64,000 nucleotides of DNA from Stenotrophomonas pavanii (lineage in GTDB: Bacteria > Pseudomonadota > Gammaproteobacteria > Xanthomonadales > Xanthomonadaceae), in assembly GCF_900101175.1 (NCBI RefSeq), contig NZ_FNFQ01000013.1, forward strand, positions 1 to 64,000, written 5' to 3'. This document shows, piece by piece, positions 46,399 through 55,646 of the stretch (position 1 is its first letter; each line of letters starts with the position of its first letter). A model generated the notes under the pieces. The model did no database searches. It had not been told where the DNA came from and was given only the letters and a program-made list of their open reading frames with translations. The position numbers were made by a program, and so were the translations under genes.

Positions 46399-46500
46399 CG
46401 GCCTGGCGCCCGTGGGCGCCGCCGGCAGCACCGCTCGACGCTCGCCCGCGGCCATCGCGGGTGCGCTTCCCCGTTTCCCGCCTTCCGTGGAGAACCACCC

Positions 46501-47190
46501 ATGTCGACCCTGGTTTCACTGCGCAACATCACCAAGACCTACCAGCGTGGCCCCGAGAAAGTGCAGGTGCTGCACGGCATCGACCTGGACATCGCCAGCG
46601 GCGACTTCGTCGCGCTGATGGGCCCGTCCGGCTCGGGCAAGACCACCCTGCTCAACCTGATCGGCGGCCTGGACAACCCCAGTGGCGGCGAGATCAGCAT
46701 CGAGGGCGAGCGCATCGACCAGATGAGCGGCGGCCAGCTGTCGACCTGGCGCAGCCACCATGTCGGCTTCGTGTTCCAGTTCTACAACCTGATGCCGATG
46801 CTGACCGCGCAGAAGAACGTGGAACTGCCGCTGCTGCTGACCCACCTCAATGCCGCTCAGCGCCGCCGCAATGCCGAGATCGCGCTGACCCTGGTCGGCC
46901 TGGCCGACCGCCGCAGCCACCGCCCGAATGAGCTGTCCGGCGGCCAGCAGCAGCGCGTGGCGATCGCCCGCGCGATCGTCTCCGACCCGACCTTCCTGAT
47001 CTGCGACGAACCCACCGGCGACCTCGACCGCCAGTCCGCCGAGGAGATCCTCGGCCTGCTGCAGCAGCTCAACCGCGAGCACGGCAAGACCATCATCATG
47101 GTCACCCATGACCCGAAGGCTGCCGAGTACGCCACCCACACGGTGCACCTGGACAAGGGCGAGCTGGCCGACGCGCCGCTGGCCCACTGA
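46501..47190 (+). CDS. ABC transporter ATP-binding protein (MacB/LolD type)
   Basis: A 229-residue ATPase with Walker A GPSGSGKTT (41-49), signature LSGGQQQR (145-152), Walker B with catalytic E170 (ICDEPTGDLD), and the H-loop in VTHDPKAAEYA. The sequence is of the MacB/LolD/FtsE class that drives mechanotransmission rather than substrate passage through the membrane. It lies between the fusion protein gene and two FtsX-type permeases; a 14-bp gap precedes the first. Confidence 0.95.
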   Translation: MSTLVSLRNITKTYQRGPEKVQVLHGIDLDIASGDFVALMGPSGSGKTTLLNLIGGLDNPSGGEISIEGERIDQMSGGQLSTWRSHHVGFVFQFYNLMPMLTAQKNVELPLLLTHLNAAQRRRNAEIALTLVGLADRRSHRPNELSGGQQQRVAIARAIVSDPTFLICDEPTGDLDRQSAEEILGLLQQLNREHGKTIIMVTHDPKAAEYATHTVHLDKGELADAPLAH

Positions 47191-47204
47191 CGGAGGCCAC
47201 GGCG

Positions 47205-48362
47205 ATGAAATACTTCTCGTTGGTGTGGGCACAGCTGTTCCGCAGCCGCACCCGCACCCTGCTGACCCTGCTTTCGGTGGTGGCCGCGTTCCTGCTGTTC
47301 GGCATGCTCGATTCGGTGCGCGTGGCGTTCTCGTCCGGTGGCAGCGTGGAAGGGGCCAACCGCCTGGTGGTCGCTTCTCGGCTGTCGATCACCCAGTCGC
47401 TGCCGATCCGCCTGGAAACCCAGGTGCGCCAGGTCGCCGGCGTGCGCGACGTGGCCTATGGCATGTGGTTCGGCGGCATCTACCAGGACCCGAAGAACTT
47501 CTTCCCGAATTTCTCGGTGTCGCCCAACTACTTCAAAGACTACCGCGAACTGCAGATCGACCCGGCGCAGCTGGAAGACTGGAAGCAGACCCGTACCGGC
47601 GCCATCGTGGGCGAGACCCTGGCCAAGCAGTTCGGCTGGAAGATCGGCGATACCATCCCGCTGCAGGCCACGATCTTCCCGCGTGGCGGCAGCAACGACT
47701 GGCCGTTGGTGCTGAAGGGCATCTACCGCTCCAAGGACCGTGCGCTGGCCGCCAACGAAGAGCGCCAGCTGATGATGAACTGGAAGTACTTCGATGAATC
47801 CAACGACTACATCAAGAACCAGGTGAGCTGGTACACGGTGACGCTGGACAACCCGGACCACTCTTCGCGGGTGGCTCAGGCCATCGATGCGATCTCGGCC
47901 AACTCCGACCACGAGACCAAGACCCAGACCGAATCGGCGTTCCAGCAGGCCTTCGTCAAGCAGTTCGCGGACATCGGCATGATCGTCACGTCGATCATGG
48001 GCGCGGTGTTCTTCACCCTGCTGCTGCTGACCGGCAACACCATGGCGCAGGCGGTGCGCGAGCGCGTGCCGGAGCTGGCCACGCTGAAGACGCTGGGCTT
48101 CAAGGACAGCACCGTGCTGACCCTGGTGATGGTGGAGTCGGTGCTGTTGATCGGCCTGGGCGGCCTGATCGGCATGGGCCTGGCCGCGCTGATCCTGCCG
48201 GCGATCGGGCCGAAGAGCATGGGCATGCTGCCGCCGCACGTACCGACGCCGACCTGGCTGATGGGGCTGGGCCTGATCGTGGTGATCGGCATCATCGTCG
48301 GCCTGTTGCCGGCGCTGCGTGCCAAGCGCCTGAAGATCGTCGACGCACTGGCCGGCCGCTGA
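47205..48362 (+). CDS. ABC transporter permease, FtsX/MacB family (first)
   Basis: 385 residues with one N-terminal membrane segment (about 20-37, the MacB-like first helix), a large periplasmic domain (about 45-255) with QVRQVAGVRDVAYGMWFGGI, and three C-terminal membrane segments in the FtsX domain (about 265-385, with ERVPELATLKTLGFKDSTVL). The conserved RVPELATLKTLGF loop contacts the ATPase. It pairs with the next gene to form a heterodimer, unlike MacB, which is a fused homodimer. Confidence 0.93.
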   Translation: MKYFSLVWAQLFRSRTRTLLTLLSVVAAFLLFGMLDSVRVAFSSGGSVEGANRLVVASRLSITQSLPIRLETQVRQVAGVRDVAYGMWFGGIYQDPKNFFPNFSVSPNYFKDYRELQIDPAQLEDWKQTRTGAIVGETLAKQFGWKIGDTIPLQATIFPRGGSNDWPLVLKGIYRSKDRALAANEERQLMMNWKYFDESNDYIKNQVSWYTVTLDNPDHSSRVAQAIDAISANSDHETKTQTESAFQQAFVKQFADIGMIVTSIMGAVFFTLLLLTGNTMAQAVRERVPELATLKTLGFKDSTVLTLVMVESVLLIGLGGLIGMGLAALILPAIGPKSMGMLPPHVPTPTWLMGLGLIVVIGIIVGLLPALRAKRLKIVDALAGR

Positions 48363-48375
48363 GGAGGACACCGAC

Positions 48376-49698
48376 ATGTTCAAGAGCAAACTCAAGAAGT
48401 GGCTGGGCAACGGCGTGACGGTGCTGCTGCTGGCGGTCGGCCCGGTGCTGTGGATCAGCCTGCCGTGGATCGGCGTGCTGGCCGTGGCCGTGCTCGTGGC
48501 GCTGTGGCTGCTGCTGACCCGCGGTGGACGGCTGGCGCTGGCCGCCACCCGCATCGGCGTGGCCAGCCTGCCGCAGCGCTGGGGCGCGTCCTCGGTGATC
48601 GTGGTCGGCATCGCCGGCGTGGTCGGCGTGCTGGTGGCGATGCTGGCGATGGGCGAAGGCTTCCAGGCCACGCTCAACAACACCGGCGATGACACCACCG
48701 CCATCGTGCTGCGCGGGGGCTCGCAGGCCGAGACCAACTCGGTGATCACCCGCGAGCAGGTACCGATGCTGTCCACCCTGCCCGGCATCAGCCGCGATGC
48801 GCAGGGCCGGCCGTTGCTGTCGCCGGAGCTGTCGCAGGTGGTCAATCTGGTGTCGAAGTCCGATGGCACCGACGTCAACGCGCAGTTCCGCGGCGTCGGC
48901 CCGCAGGCGTGGGCGGTGCATGACAAGGTCAAGATCGTTGAGGGCCGCAAGTTCGCCACTGGCCTGCGCGAGATCGTGGTCGGCCAGGGCGCCAAGGGCC
49001 AGTTCCGCGACATGGAGGTCGGCAGGACGCTGACCCTGGGCAACCAGACCTGGACCGTGGTCGGCACATTCGCCACCGGCGATGCGCATGATTCGGAACT
49101 GTGGACCGACGCCGATACGCTGGCCACCACCTACCAGCGCAGCGCCTGGCAGTCGATCAGCGTGCGCACCGAGGGCAAGGCTGGCTTCGAGCAGTTCAAG
49201 GCCGCCGTCGCCGCCGACCCGCGCCTGAAACTGGACGTGGAAACCACCCGCGTCTACTACAGCAAGCAGGGCGGCGGGCTGACCAAGCTGATCGACATCC
49301 TCGGCAAGGTGATCGGCACGATCATGGCGGTGGGTGCGGTGTTCGGCGCGCTCAACACCATGTATGCGGCCGTGGCCACGCGCGCCCGCGAAATCGCCAC
49401 CATGCGTGCGATCGGCTTCCGCGGCCTGCCGGTGGTGACGGCGGTGATGCTGGAAACGATGCTGCTGGCGCTGCTCGGTGGCCTGCTCGGCTGCGCGGTG
49501 GCGTGGCTGCTGTTCAACGGCTACAGCGTGTCCACCATCGGCAGCAACTTCAGCGCGGTGGTGTTCAAGTTCCACGTGTCGCCGGAACTGCTGTGGACCG
49601 GCCTTAAATGGGCACTGGGCATCGGCCTGGTCGGCGGCCTGTTCCCGGCACTGCGCGCGGCGCGCCTGCCGATCACCACGGCGCTGCGCGAAACCTGA
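48376..49698 (+). CDS. ABC transporter permease, FtsX/MacB family (second)
   Basis: 440 residues. It has an extra N-terminal membrane hairpin (about 12-50) before the usual MacB-like first helix (about 75-95), a periplasmic domain, and a C-terminal FtsX domain with ATRAREIATMRAIGFRGLPV and three membrane segments. It starts 13 bp after the first permease and ends before a strong terminator, closing the four-gene operon. Substrate unknown; peptides, lipoproteins or drugs are possible by family. Confidence 0.93.
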   Translation: MFKSKLKKWLGNGVTVLLLAVGPVLWISLPWIGVLAVAVLVALWLLLTRGGRLALAATRIGVASLPQRWGASSVIVVGIAGVVGVLVAMLAMGEGFQATLNNTGDDTTAIVLRGGSQAETNSVITREQVPMLSTLPGISRDAQGRPLLSPELSQVVNLVSKSDGTDVNAQFRGVGPQAWAVHDKVKIVEGRKFATGLREIVVGQGAKGQFRDMEVGRTLTLGNQTWTVVGTFATGDAHDSELWTDADTLATTYQRSAWQSISVRTEGKAGFEQFKAAVAADPRLKLDVETTRVYYSKQGGGLTKLIDILGKVIGTIMAVGAVFGALNTMYAAVATRAREIATMRAIGFRGLPVVTAVMLETMLLALLGGLLGCAVAWLLFNGYSVSTIGSNFSAVVFKFHVSPELLWTGLKWALGIGLVGGLFPALRAARLPITTALRET

Positions 49699-49725
49699 GC
49701 GCCGGCTTCGCAGCGGCACACCCAC

Positions 49726-49755
49726 AAGGACGGAGCGAAGGCTCCGTCCTTTCTT
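49726..49755 (+). terminator. rho-independent terminator of the ABC export operon
   Basis: AAGGACGGAGC and GCTCCGTCCTT flank a GAAG tetraloop, followed by TTTCTT. It lies 28 bases after the last permease stop. Confidence 0.9.
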
Positions 49756-49839
49756 CTGTCATGCGTCTGTGGATTGTTGGACGCGATTCATCTTGGCGGC
49801 ACGCTGCCGGACCATCGCCAATGGAAACCCTCTAGAATC

Positions 49840-49938
49840 GCGCGCCCATCATCTGTATCCGCGTTCCCACCACGGCCATCTCTCTCCTGGCCATGGCTGG
49901 AAGCAGAACGGCGCCTTTCGGGGCGCCGTTCTTTTTGC
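49840..49938 (+). ncRNA. candidate small RNA with C/U-rich hairpin loops
   Basis: An orphan unit between two terminators. A -10-like TAGAAT is at 49833-49838; the transcript would begin near 49845 and end at a strong terminator, AACGGCGCC ... GGCGCCGTT with CTTTTT (49907-49936). In between, two small hairpins present C/U-rich loops: CCG around CGTTCCCACCA (49858-49874) and GGCCA/TGGCC around TCTCTCTCC (49874-49892). Such loops are typical of Hfq-independent anti-Shine-Dalgarno small RNAs in several proteobacteria. The -35 is poor and expression is unproven. Confidence 0.45.
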
Positions 49939-49946
49939 GCGAAGGC

Positions 49947-49985
49947 GGGGTCAGAGCCCTCCACGTTGCGGAGGGATCCGACCCC
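49947..49985. repeat. GGGGTCAGAGCCC inverted repeat
   Basis: GGGGTCAGAGCCCTC and GAGGGATCCGACCCC form a 39-bp imperfect hairpin, related to the 26286-26325 element. It sits just after the candidate small RNA terminator and before the stop of rarD on the opposite strand. Confidence 0.65.
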
Positions 49986-50000
49986 GTAGCTGCGCCTGCG

Positions 50001-50897
50001 CTACCGCTTGGCGCGCATCGTGCGGATGTTGTCGCCGACGAACAGGATCAGGCCGGCCCAGATCGCGGCAAAGCCGATCGCCTTGGCGGTATCGAACGCT
50101 TCGTGAAAGAAGAACACGCCCAGCAGCAGCTGCAGGCTCGGTGCGATGTACTGGAGGATGCCGACCAGTGACAGCGGAATGCGCTTCACACCGTAGGCAA
50201 AGCCGATCAATGGAACAGCAGTCACTACGCCACCGAAGATCAGCAGCAGGTCGTTGCGCCAGCCCCAGCCATGGAAGAACGCGCCGCCATGGCCGTTCTC
50301 GGCCCAGATCGCAAAGGCCAGCGCCGGCAGGAACAGGTACATGCTCTCCACGCCCAGCCCCGCCACCGGGTCGACCGAGACCAGCTTGCGCAGCAGCCCA
50401 TACAGGCCGAACGAACAGGCCAGGCCCAACGCGATCCACGGCGGCGTGCCGGCGTCGATGGTCAGCCACGCCACGCCCACCGCCGCCATCGCCACCGCCA
50501 CCCACTGCAGGCGGCGCAGCCGCTCCTTCAGTACCAGCACGCCCAGCAGCACGTTCACCAGCGGGTTGATGAAATAGCCCAGGCTGGTCTCGATCACATG
50601 GCCGGCGTTGACCGCCCAGATGTACAGGCCCCAGTTGAACGCGATGGTCAGGCTCGAGACCAGCAGGATCGGCAGCGCGCGCGGCTGCGCGGCGATCTTC
50701 CGCCACCAGCCCAGGCGTGCGCTGAGCAGCAGCCAGCCCAGCACCAGCACGGTGCTCCAGATGATGCGGTGGGCGATGATCTGGAACGACGGCACCTCAT
50801 TGAGCAGGTGCCAGTACACCGGCACCAGGCCCCAGATGACGAAGGTGGAGGCCGTGACCAGCAGGCCCCGGCGCTGTTCTTTCTCGTCCATGCTCAT
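50001..50897 (-). CDS. rarD: RarD-type EamA transporter
   Basis: A 298-residue ten-span drug/metabolite exporter. The N-terminal FVIWGLVPVYWHLL, RIIWSTVLVLGWLL and NWGLYIWAVNAGHVIETSLG followed by YFINPL are diagnostic of RarD (chloramphenicol-sensitivity protein family). Substrate in vivo is unknown. It overlaps the upstream EamA gene by 4 bp; an internal ATG at 50891 is an alternative start. Confidence 0.92.
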   Translation of the reverse strand: MSMDEKEQRRGLLVTASTFVIWGLVPVYWHLLNEVPSFQIIAHRIIWSTVLVLGWLLLSARLGWWRKIAAQPRALPILLVSSLTIAFNWGLYIWAVNAGHVIETSLGYFINPLVNVLLGVLVLKERLRRLQWVAVAMAAVGVAWLTIDAGTPPWIALGLACSFGLYGLLRKLVSVDPVAGLGVESMYLFLPALAFAIWAENGHGGAFFHGWGWRNDLLLIFGGVVTAVPLIGFAYGVKRIPLSLVGILQYIAPSLQLLLGVFFFHEAFDTAKAIGFAAIWAGLILFVGDNIRTMRAKR

Positions 50898-51799
50898 TTC
50901 TTGCGCGTCCTTGCCATCGTCAATACCACCACACCCAGGAGAATCACCGCCATCGCCAGCAGGTCGCGCCAGCCGAAGCGTTCACCGTTGAGCAGTGCGC
51001 CCAGCAGCACCGCGATCACCGGATTGACATACGCGTAGCTGCCCGCGAGCGCCGGGCGCACGTTCTGCAGCAGCCACACGTAGGCGGTGAACGCGACGAT
51101 GGAGCCGAACACGCACAGGTAGGCCATCGCCAGCAGGCCACCGGTATCGGGCAGCGTGGTCGGGCGCTCGCCGACCGCCAGCCCGATCAGCACCAGCAGC
51201 ACGCCACCGCAGATCATCTGCCCGGCCGCCGTCATGAACGGGCCCGGCAGGTCCAGCCCGCGTGCCCACACCGAACCGAAGGCCCAGCCGATCGGCGCGA
51301 TCAGCAGCAGCACCAGCCCGGTCGGCGAAGCGGTCAGGCTGCTGCCTGCATTGAGCCAGACCACACCGAGGAAGCCGATGGCGATGCCCAGCCATTCACC
51401 GCGGCTGGCGTGCTGGCCGCGCAACGCCGAGAACAGTGCCATCCACAGCGGCACCGAGGCCACCGCGGTGGCGGCCAGGCCCGAGGACACCTCACGCTCG
51501 GCCAGCACCACCATGCCGTTGCCCAGCACCAGCATGGTCACGCCCATGATGACCAGGTTGCGCCACTGCCGCAGTGTCGGGTTGGGCAGCTTCCAGAACA
51601 GGCGCAGCGCCAGGAACATCAGGCCGCCCGCGACGATGAAGCGGCTGCCGGACACCATCGTCAGCGGCAGCGCGCCGCCATGCAGGGCCTTGGCGATGCC
51701 CAGGTAGGTCGAGCCCCACACCACATAGACCAGCAGCAGCGCCAGCGCGACAAGGCCACCCCGGGGGGCAGCCGCAGACGAAGAGGGGGGAGCCGACAT
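50894..51799 (-). CDS. yedA: EamA family transporter (YedA-like)
   Basis: A 301-residue ten-span EamA/DMT protein with VYVVWGSTYLGIAKAL, LPNPTLRQWRNL, LAEREVSSGLAATAVASVPL and a C-terminal YAYVNPVIAVLLGALLNGER, matching YedA. It probably exports small metabolites. Its stop overlaps the rarD start by 4 bp, so the two exporters form an operon, divergent from the KgtP-like gene. Confidence 0.9.
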   Translation of the reverse strand: MSAPPSSSAAAPRGGLVALALLLVYVVWGSTYLGIAKALHGGALPLTMVSGSRFIVAGGLMFLALRLFWKLPNPTLRQWRNLVIMGVTMLVLGNGMVVLAEREVSSGLAATAVASVPLWMALFSALRGQHASRGEWLGIAIGFLGVVWLNAGSSLTASPTGLVLLLIAPIGWAFGSVWARGLDLPGPFMTAAGQMICGGVLLVLIGLAVGERPTTLPDTGGLLAMAYLCVFGSIVAFTAYVWLLQNVRPALAGSYAYVNPVIAVLLGALLNGERFGWRDLLAMAVILLGVVVLTMARTRKK

Positions 51800-52023
51800 G
51801 ACACACCAGGGAGCCGGGGGAAGGCGGATTCTAGGACGTTTTGAGTATGGTCCGGCACCCCGTACGGTGGCACGCTGTCATCCATCCATGCACCCTGCGC
51901 TGGTCTGCTACCCCGTGTTGACGGCCGATGCAGTACCAAGAAGGCTGCCCGGTCGCGCCGTCCCGATGACCGTGCGCCGTTTTCCCTGCGCACGGACGCG
52001 CCGCATCGAGGATTTCCACCCAG

Positions 52024-53358
52024 ATGAGCACCACGTCCCAACCCGCCGTCCCCGCCAACGACCGCGCCGCCCTGCGCCGGTCGATCTCCAACACACTCAA
52101 AGGCTCCGCCGGCAACCTGGTGGAGTGGTACGACGTCTACGTGTACTCGGTGTTCGCCGTGTACTTCGAATCGCAGTTCTTCTCGCCGGACGACAAGAAC
52201 TCCACGATGTACGTGTGGGCGATCTTCGCAGCGACCTTCCTGATGCGCCCGATCGGCGCCTGGTTCTTCGGCCGCTTCGCCGACCGCCACGGCCGCCGCC
52301 TGGCGCTGACCGTCTCGGTCACGCTGATGGCGCTGTGTTCGTTCCTGATCGCCGTCACCCCCACCGCCGCCAGCATCGGCATCTGGGCGGCCGTGATCCT
52401 GCTGTTCGCGCGCCTGCTGCAGGGCTTCGCCACCGGCGGCGAGTACGGCGCCAGCGCCACCTACATGTCCGAGGCTGCCATTCCCGGCCGACGCGGCTTC
52501 CTGTCCTCCTTCCACTACGTCACCCTGGTCGGCGGCCATGTGCTGGCCCAGCTGACCCTGCTGCTGATGCTGACCTTCTGGGGCAAGCCGGAGATCTCCG
52601 AGTGGGGCTGGCGCATCGCCTTCGGCATCGGCGGCATCGCCGCGGTGGTGGTGTTCTGGCTGCGCCGGGGCATGGACGAGTCGCTGTCGGAGTCGTCGAT
52701 CGAAGCTGCGCGCGAGGGCAAGGCGCAGAAGTCCGGCTCCATGTACGAGCTGTTCGTGCACCAGTGGCGGCCGTTGCTGCTGTGCTTCCTGATCACCGCC
52801 GGCGGCACCGTGGCCTTCTACACCTACTCGGTGAACGGCCCGAAGATGATCCAGAGCGCCTTCGCCGGCAACGATCCGATGACCGGCACCCTGATCAACC
52901 TGGGCGTGCTGGCGTTCCTGATGGTGCTGCAGCCGGTCGGTGGCTGGCTGTCGGACATCATCGGCCGCAAGACCCTGCTGGTGTTCTTCGGCGTCGGCGG
53001 CGTGCTGTACAGCTGGTACCTGATCACCCAGCTGCCGCACCAGCATAATGCCACCCTGGCCTTCCTGACCCTGGCGCTGGCCTTCGTCATCCTCACCGGC
53101 TACACCTCGATCAACGCGGTGGTGAAGGCCGAACTGTTCCCCACCCACGTGCGTGCACTGGGCGTGGGCCTGGGCTATGCGCTGGCCAACTCGCTGTTCG
53201 GCGGCACCGCCCCGCTGCTGTACCAGGGCGCGCTGAAGACCGGCCACGTCGACTGGTTCGCCATCTACGTGACTGCCACGATCGCGGTATCGTTGGTGGT
53301 CTATGTGTTCTTCCTCACCAACAAGGGCCCGAACTGGCTCGACGGCACCCGCAAGTAA
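52024..53358 (+). CDS. kgtP: alpha-ketoglutarate permease-like MFS transporter
   Basis: A 444-residue metabolite:H+ symporter. NTLKGSAGNLVEWYDVYVYS, the MFS motif GRFADRHGRRLAL, LLQGFATGGEYGASATYMSE and the C-terminal IDxxxR-like ELFPTHVRALGVGLGYALAN match KgtP. It takes up dicarboxylic oxo acids with protons. About 225 bp separate it from the divergent yedA gene. Confidence 0.9.
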   Translation: MSTTSQPAVPANDRAALRRSISNTLKGSAGNLVEWYDVYVYSVFAVYFESQFFSPDDKNSTMYVWAIFAATFLMRPIGAWFFGRFADRHGRRLALTVSVTLMALCSFLIAVTPTAASIGIWAAVILLFARLLQGFATGGEYGASATYMSEAAIPGRRGFLSSFHYVTLVGGHVLAQLTLLLMLTFWGKPEISEWGWRIAFGIGGIAAVVVFWLRRGMDESLSESSIEAAREGKAQKSGSMYELFVHQWRPLLLCFLITAGGTVAFYTYSVNGPKMIQSAFAGNDPMTGTLINLGVLAFLMVLQPVGGWLSDIIGRKTLLVFFGVGGVLYSWYLITQLPHQHNATLAFLTLALAFVILTGYTSINAVVKAELFPTHVRALGVGLGYALANSLFGGTAPLLYQGALKTGHVDWFAIYVTATIAVSLVVYVFFLTNKGPNWLDGTRK

Positions 53359-53368
53359 GCGCGCTGCC

Positions 53369-53722
53369 GTGATCGCGGCCACCGGTGCACTGCCGGTGGC
53401 CGCGGCTTCTCCCGCCGCCCCGTTGATGTGGATCGCGGCGACGCTGGCCGAAGCCACGGCACTGGCCTGGCTGCTGCGCCGCCCCAGCGCACAGGCCGCA
53501 TGGCCACGCATCGGTTTCGGGATTGCCCTGCTGGTGTTCTGCGTCGCGCTGGCGCTGCAGCTGGCAGTGGACCTGGGCAGCGGCCACAGCTCGCTGCAGT
53601 TGCGCCTGCATCGCGGCGTCAACGGCGGATCGCTGGTCGGCCTGCGTACGATGGTGGCGTGCTATCTGGCAGCGCTCGCCGTCAGTGGCTGGGCCGCCTG
53701 GAAGCTGCTGCGCCGGCGCTGA
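53369..53722 (+). CDS. small membrane protein, unknown function
   Basis: 117 residues from GTG 53369 (98 from ATG 53426) with three to four hydrophobic segments (about 20-36, 45-65, 90-112) and an Arg-rich end (WKLLRRR). It starts ten bases after the kgtP-like stop on the same strand, so co-transcription is likely. I do not recognise a family. Composition and position favour a real gene, but no strong ribosome site is seen. Confidence 0.5.
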   Translation: MIAATGALPVAAASPAAPLMWIAATLAEATALAWLLRRPSAQAAWPRIGFGIALLVFCVALALQLAVDLGSGHSSLQLRLHRGVNGGSLVGLRTMVACYLAALAVSGWAAWKLLRRR

Positions 53723-53731
53723 CGAACACCC

Positions 53732-53887
53732 GATGGTGCCGGCCGCTGGCCGACACCTCCACATTCCTTTGGTAGTGCCGGCCGCTGGCCGGCAACGCCA
53801 CCTTCTTTCGGTAGTACCGGCCGCTGGCCGGCAACCTCATGAACCTCCGGGAAGAGCAGCGAGTTGCCGGCCAGCGGCCGGCACTAC
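53732..53887. repeat. cluster of four SMAG repeats
   Basis: Three forward units (53732-53754 degenerate, 53772-53795, 53811-53835) and one inverted unit (53864-53887) share the core GCCGGCCGCTGGCCGGC. Units 2 and 3 start GTAGT. The inverted pairing allows large hairpins. The cluster fills the space between convergent genes. Confidence 0.9.
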
Positions 53888-53888
53888 C

Positions 53889-55550
53889 TCAGCGGCGGGC
53901 CGCTTCGCTCTTGTCACGCGCGCTGCGGAACTCCGATTCCTTTTCCCACGTGGGCCAGCGGCGGCTGTTGGCCAGCTCCGCACCCAGGTCGTAGACCAGC
54001 AGGGTGTCGGCGGCGTGGCCGCTCGGGTCCCAGCTCGGCGTCCAGGCATCGCAGGCCTGGTGGTAGCAGTCGGCGAAGTACTTCTCGCGCAGCGCGCGGC
54101 CGGCTTCAACCCCACCGTCCAGCTTGTCCAGGCCCGGGCCGATGGTGATCGCCGGCACGCCCAGGCGGGCGAAGGCGAAGTGGTCGGCGCGGTAGAAGAA
54201 GCCGGCTTCCAGGTTCGGGTCCGGGCTGTAGCTGCGGCCGCGGGCCTTGGCCACGCGTTCCAGGTCGCCTTCCAGCGACACCCGGCCCTTGCCCCACGAC
54301 GCGATGTCGCGGGTCGGGCCATCCGGGCTGAACATCTCGATGTTCAGCACCGCGGCGGTTTTGTCCAGCGGCGCCAGCGGGTGCGCAGCATAGTAGCTGG
54401 CCCCCAGCAGGCCCTTCTCTTCAGCGGTCAGCGCCACGAAGTACAGCGTGCGCTGCGGCTGCGGGCCGGCAGCGAACACCCGACCCAGCTCCAGCACCGT
54501 GGCCACGCCGGTGGCGTTGTCGATCGCACCGCGGCGGATGCGGTCCCCCTTGGCGTCGGGCTGGCCGATGCCGAAGGCATCCCAGTGCGCGGAAAAGATC
54601 ACCGCCTCGTCGCCATGCTCGCCACCGGGCAGCTTGGCCACCACGTTGCGGGTGACCACCTGCTCGCGCTTCAGCGCGAAATCCACGCTGAGCTTGGCGT
54701 TGTCCAGTGCCACCGGGCGGAAGTCGGCGCGCATCGCCTTGCGCTTCTCCGCATCGAAGTCGAGGCCGGCGTCGGCGAAGATCGCCTCGGCCAGCTCGCG
54801 CTGCATCCAGCCACGCAGCGGCGTGTGCTGCGCCATCGCTTCGGCCTGGCCGCGCTCGATGTCGAACAGCGGCGAGGTGCCCGAGCTCTTCACCGTGGCC
54901 CAGCCATACGCGGCCGGCGCGGTCTCGTGCACGATCAGCACGCCTTCGGCACCACGGCGTGCGGCTTCCTCGAACTTGTAGGTCCAGCGGCCGTAGTAGG
55001 TCACCGCCTTGCCGTCGAACGCGCCCGGCGCATCGGCCTCGAAATCAGCATCGTTGATCAGCACCACGGCGATCTTGCCGTGCAGGTCCACGTCCTTGTA
55101 GTCGTTCCAGTGGCGTTCCGGCGCATCGATGCCGTAACCGACGAACACCAGCGGTGCCTCCTTGATCTGCACGCGCTTGCGCGGCTGCAGGCTCTGCAGG
55201 GTCACGTCCACGCCGTTGGTCAGCGCGCGGCGGCCCTGCTTCAGCGCCAGGCTGGCCTTGGCCGGGCCGTCCAGCTGCGCGCGCACCAACGGCACCGGCT
55301 GCACCCAGCTGCCATCCACGCCGCCCGGCTGCAGCCCGTAGCTGCGGAACTGCTCGATCAGGTACTGCACCGTGCGCTCTTCGCCCTCGGTGGCCGGCGC
55401 GCGGCCCTCGAATTCATCCGACGCCAGCACCTGCACATGGCGAGACAGCGCCTGCGGATCGATGCCGCCACCTGGCAGGTCATTGGCCGCATGGGCCAGG
55501 CCACCGACAAACAGGCAGGACGACAGCAGCAACACGCGCATCGGATTCAC
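53889..55550 (-). CDS. exported M28-family zinc metallopeptidase with PA domain
   Basis: 553 residues. Signal peptide (about 1-21, ending AHAA), a protease-associated domain inserted before the catalytic region (about 130-255, with GAEGVLIVHET), and the M28 domain (about 290-540). Zinc ligands and catalytic residues are visible as SAHWDAFG (H), RGAIDNATGVA (D), ALTAEEKGLLGA (E-E), and YHQACD (H). Predicted to act in the periplasm or outside on peptides. ATGs at 55550 and 55541 both fit. Confidence 0.9.
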   Translation of the reverse strand: MNPMRVLLLSSCLFVGGLAHAANDLPGGGIDPQALSRHVQVLASDEFEGRAPATEGEERTVQYLIEQFRSYGLQPGGVDGSWVQPVPLVRAQLDGPAKASLALKQGRRALTNGVDVTLQSLQPRKRVQIKEAPLVFVGYGIDAPERHWNDYKDVDLHGKIAVVLINDADFEADAPGAFDGKAVTYYGRWTYKFEEAARRGAEGVLIVHETAPAAYGWATVKSSGTSPLFDIERGQAEAMAQHTPLRGWMQRELAEAIFADAGLDFDAEKRKAMRADFRPVALDNAKLSVDFALKREQVVTRNVVAKLPGGEHGDEAVIFSAHWDAFGIGQPDAKGDRIRRGAIDNATGVATVLELGRVFAAGPQPQRTLYFVALTAEEKGLLGASYYAAHPLAPLDKTAAVLNIEMFSPDGPTRDIASWGKGRVSLEGDLERVAKARGRSYSPDPNLEAGFFYRADHFAFARLGVPAITIGPGLDKLDGGVEAGRALREKYFADCYHQACDAWTPSWDPSGHAADTLLVYDLGAELANSRRWPTWEKESEFRSARDKSEAARR

Positions 55551-55646
55551 GGCAATACCACGGCTAGCTTGGAAGTCACCAGAGTGTAACGTGGACGTGA
55601 CATCACGGCGCAGCGTTGGTCCCCCTCATCCACGCATGGCGGGGCT

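Noticed and set aside
53303..53368. Longer start for the small membrane protein, inside the kgtP-like gene
   Set aside because: The extra residues (Ser/Thr/Arg-rich) overlap the 3' end of the transporter gene and have no hydrophobic or conserved features.
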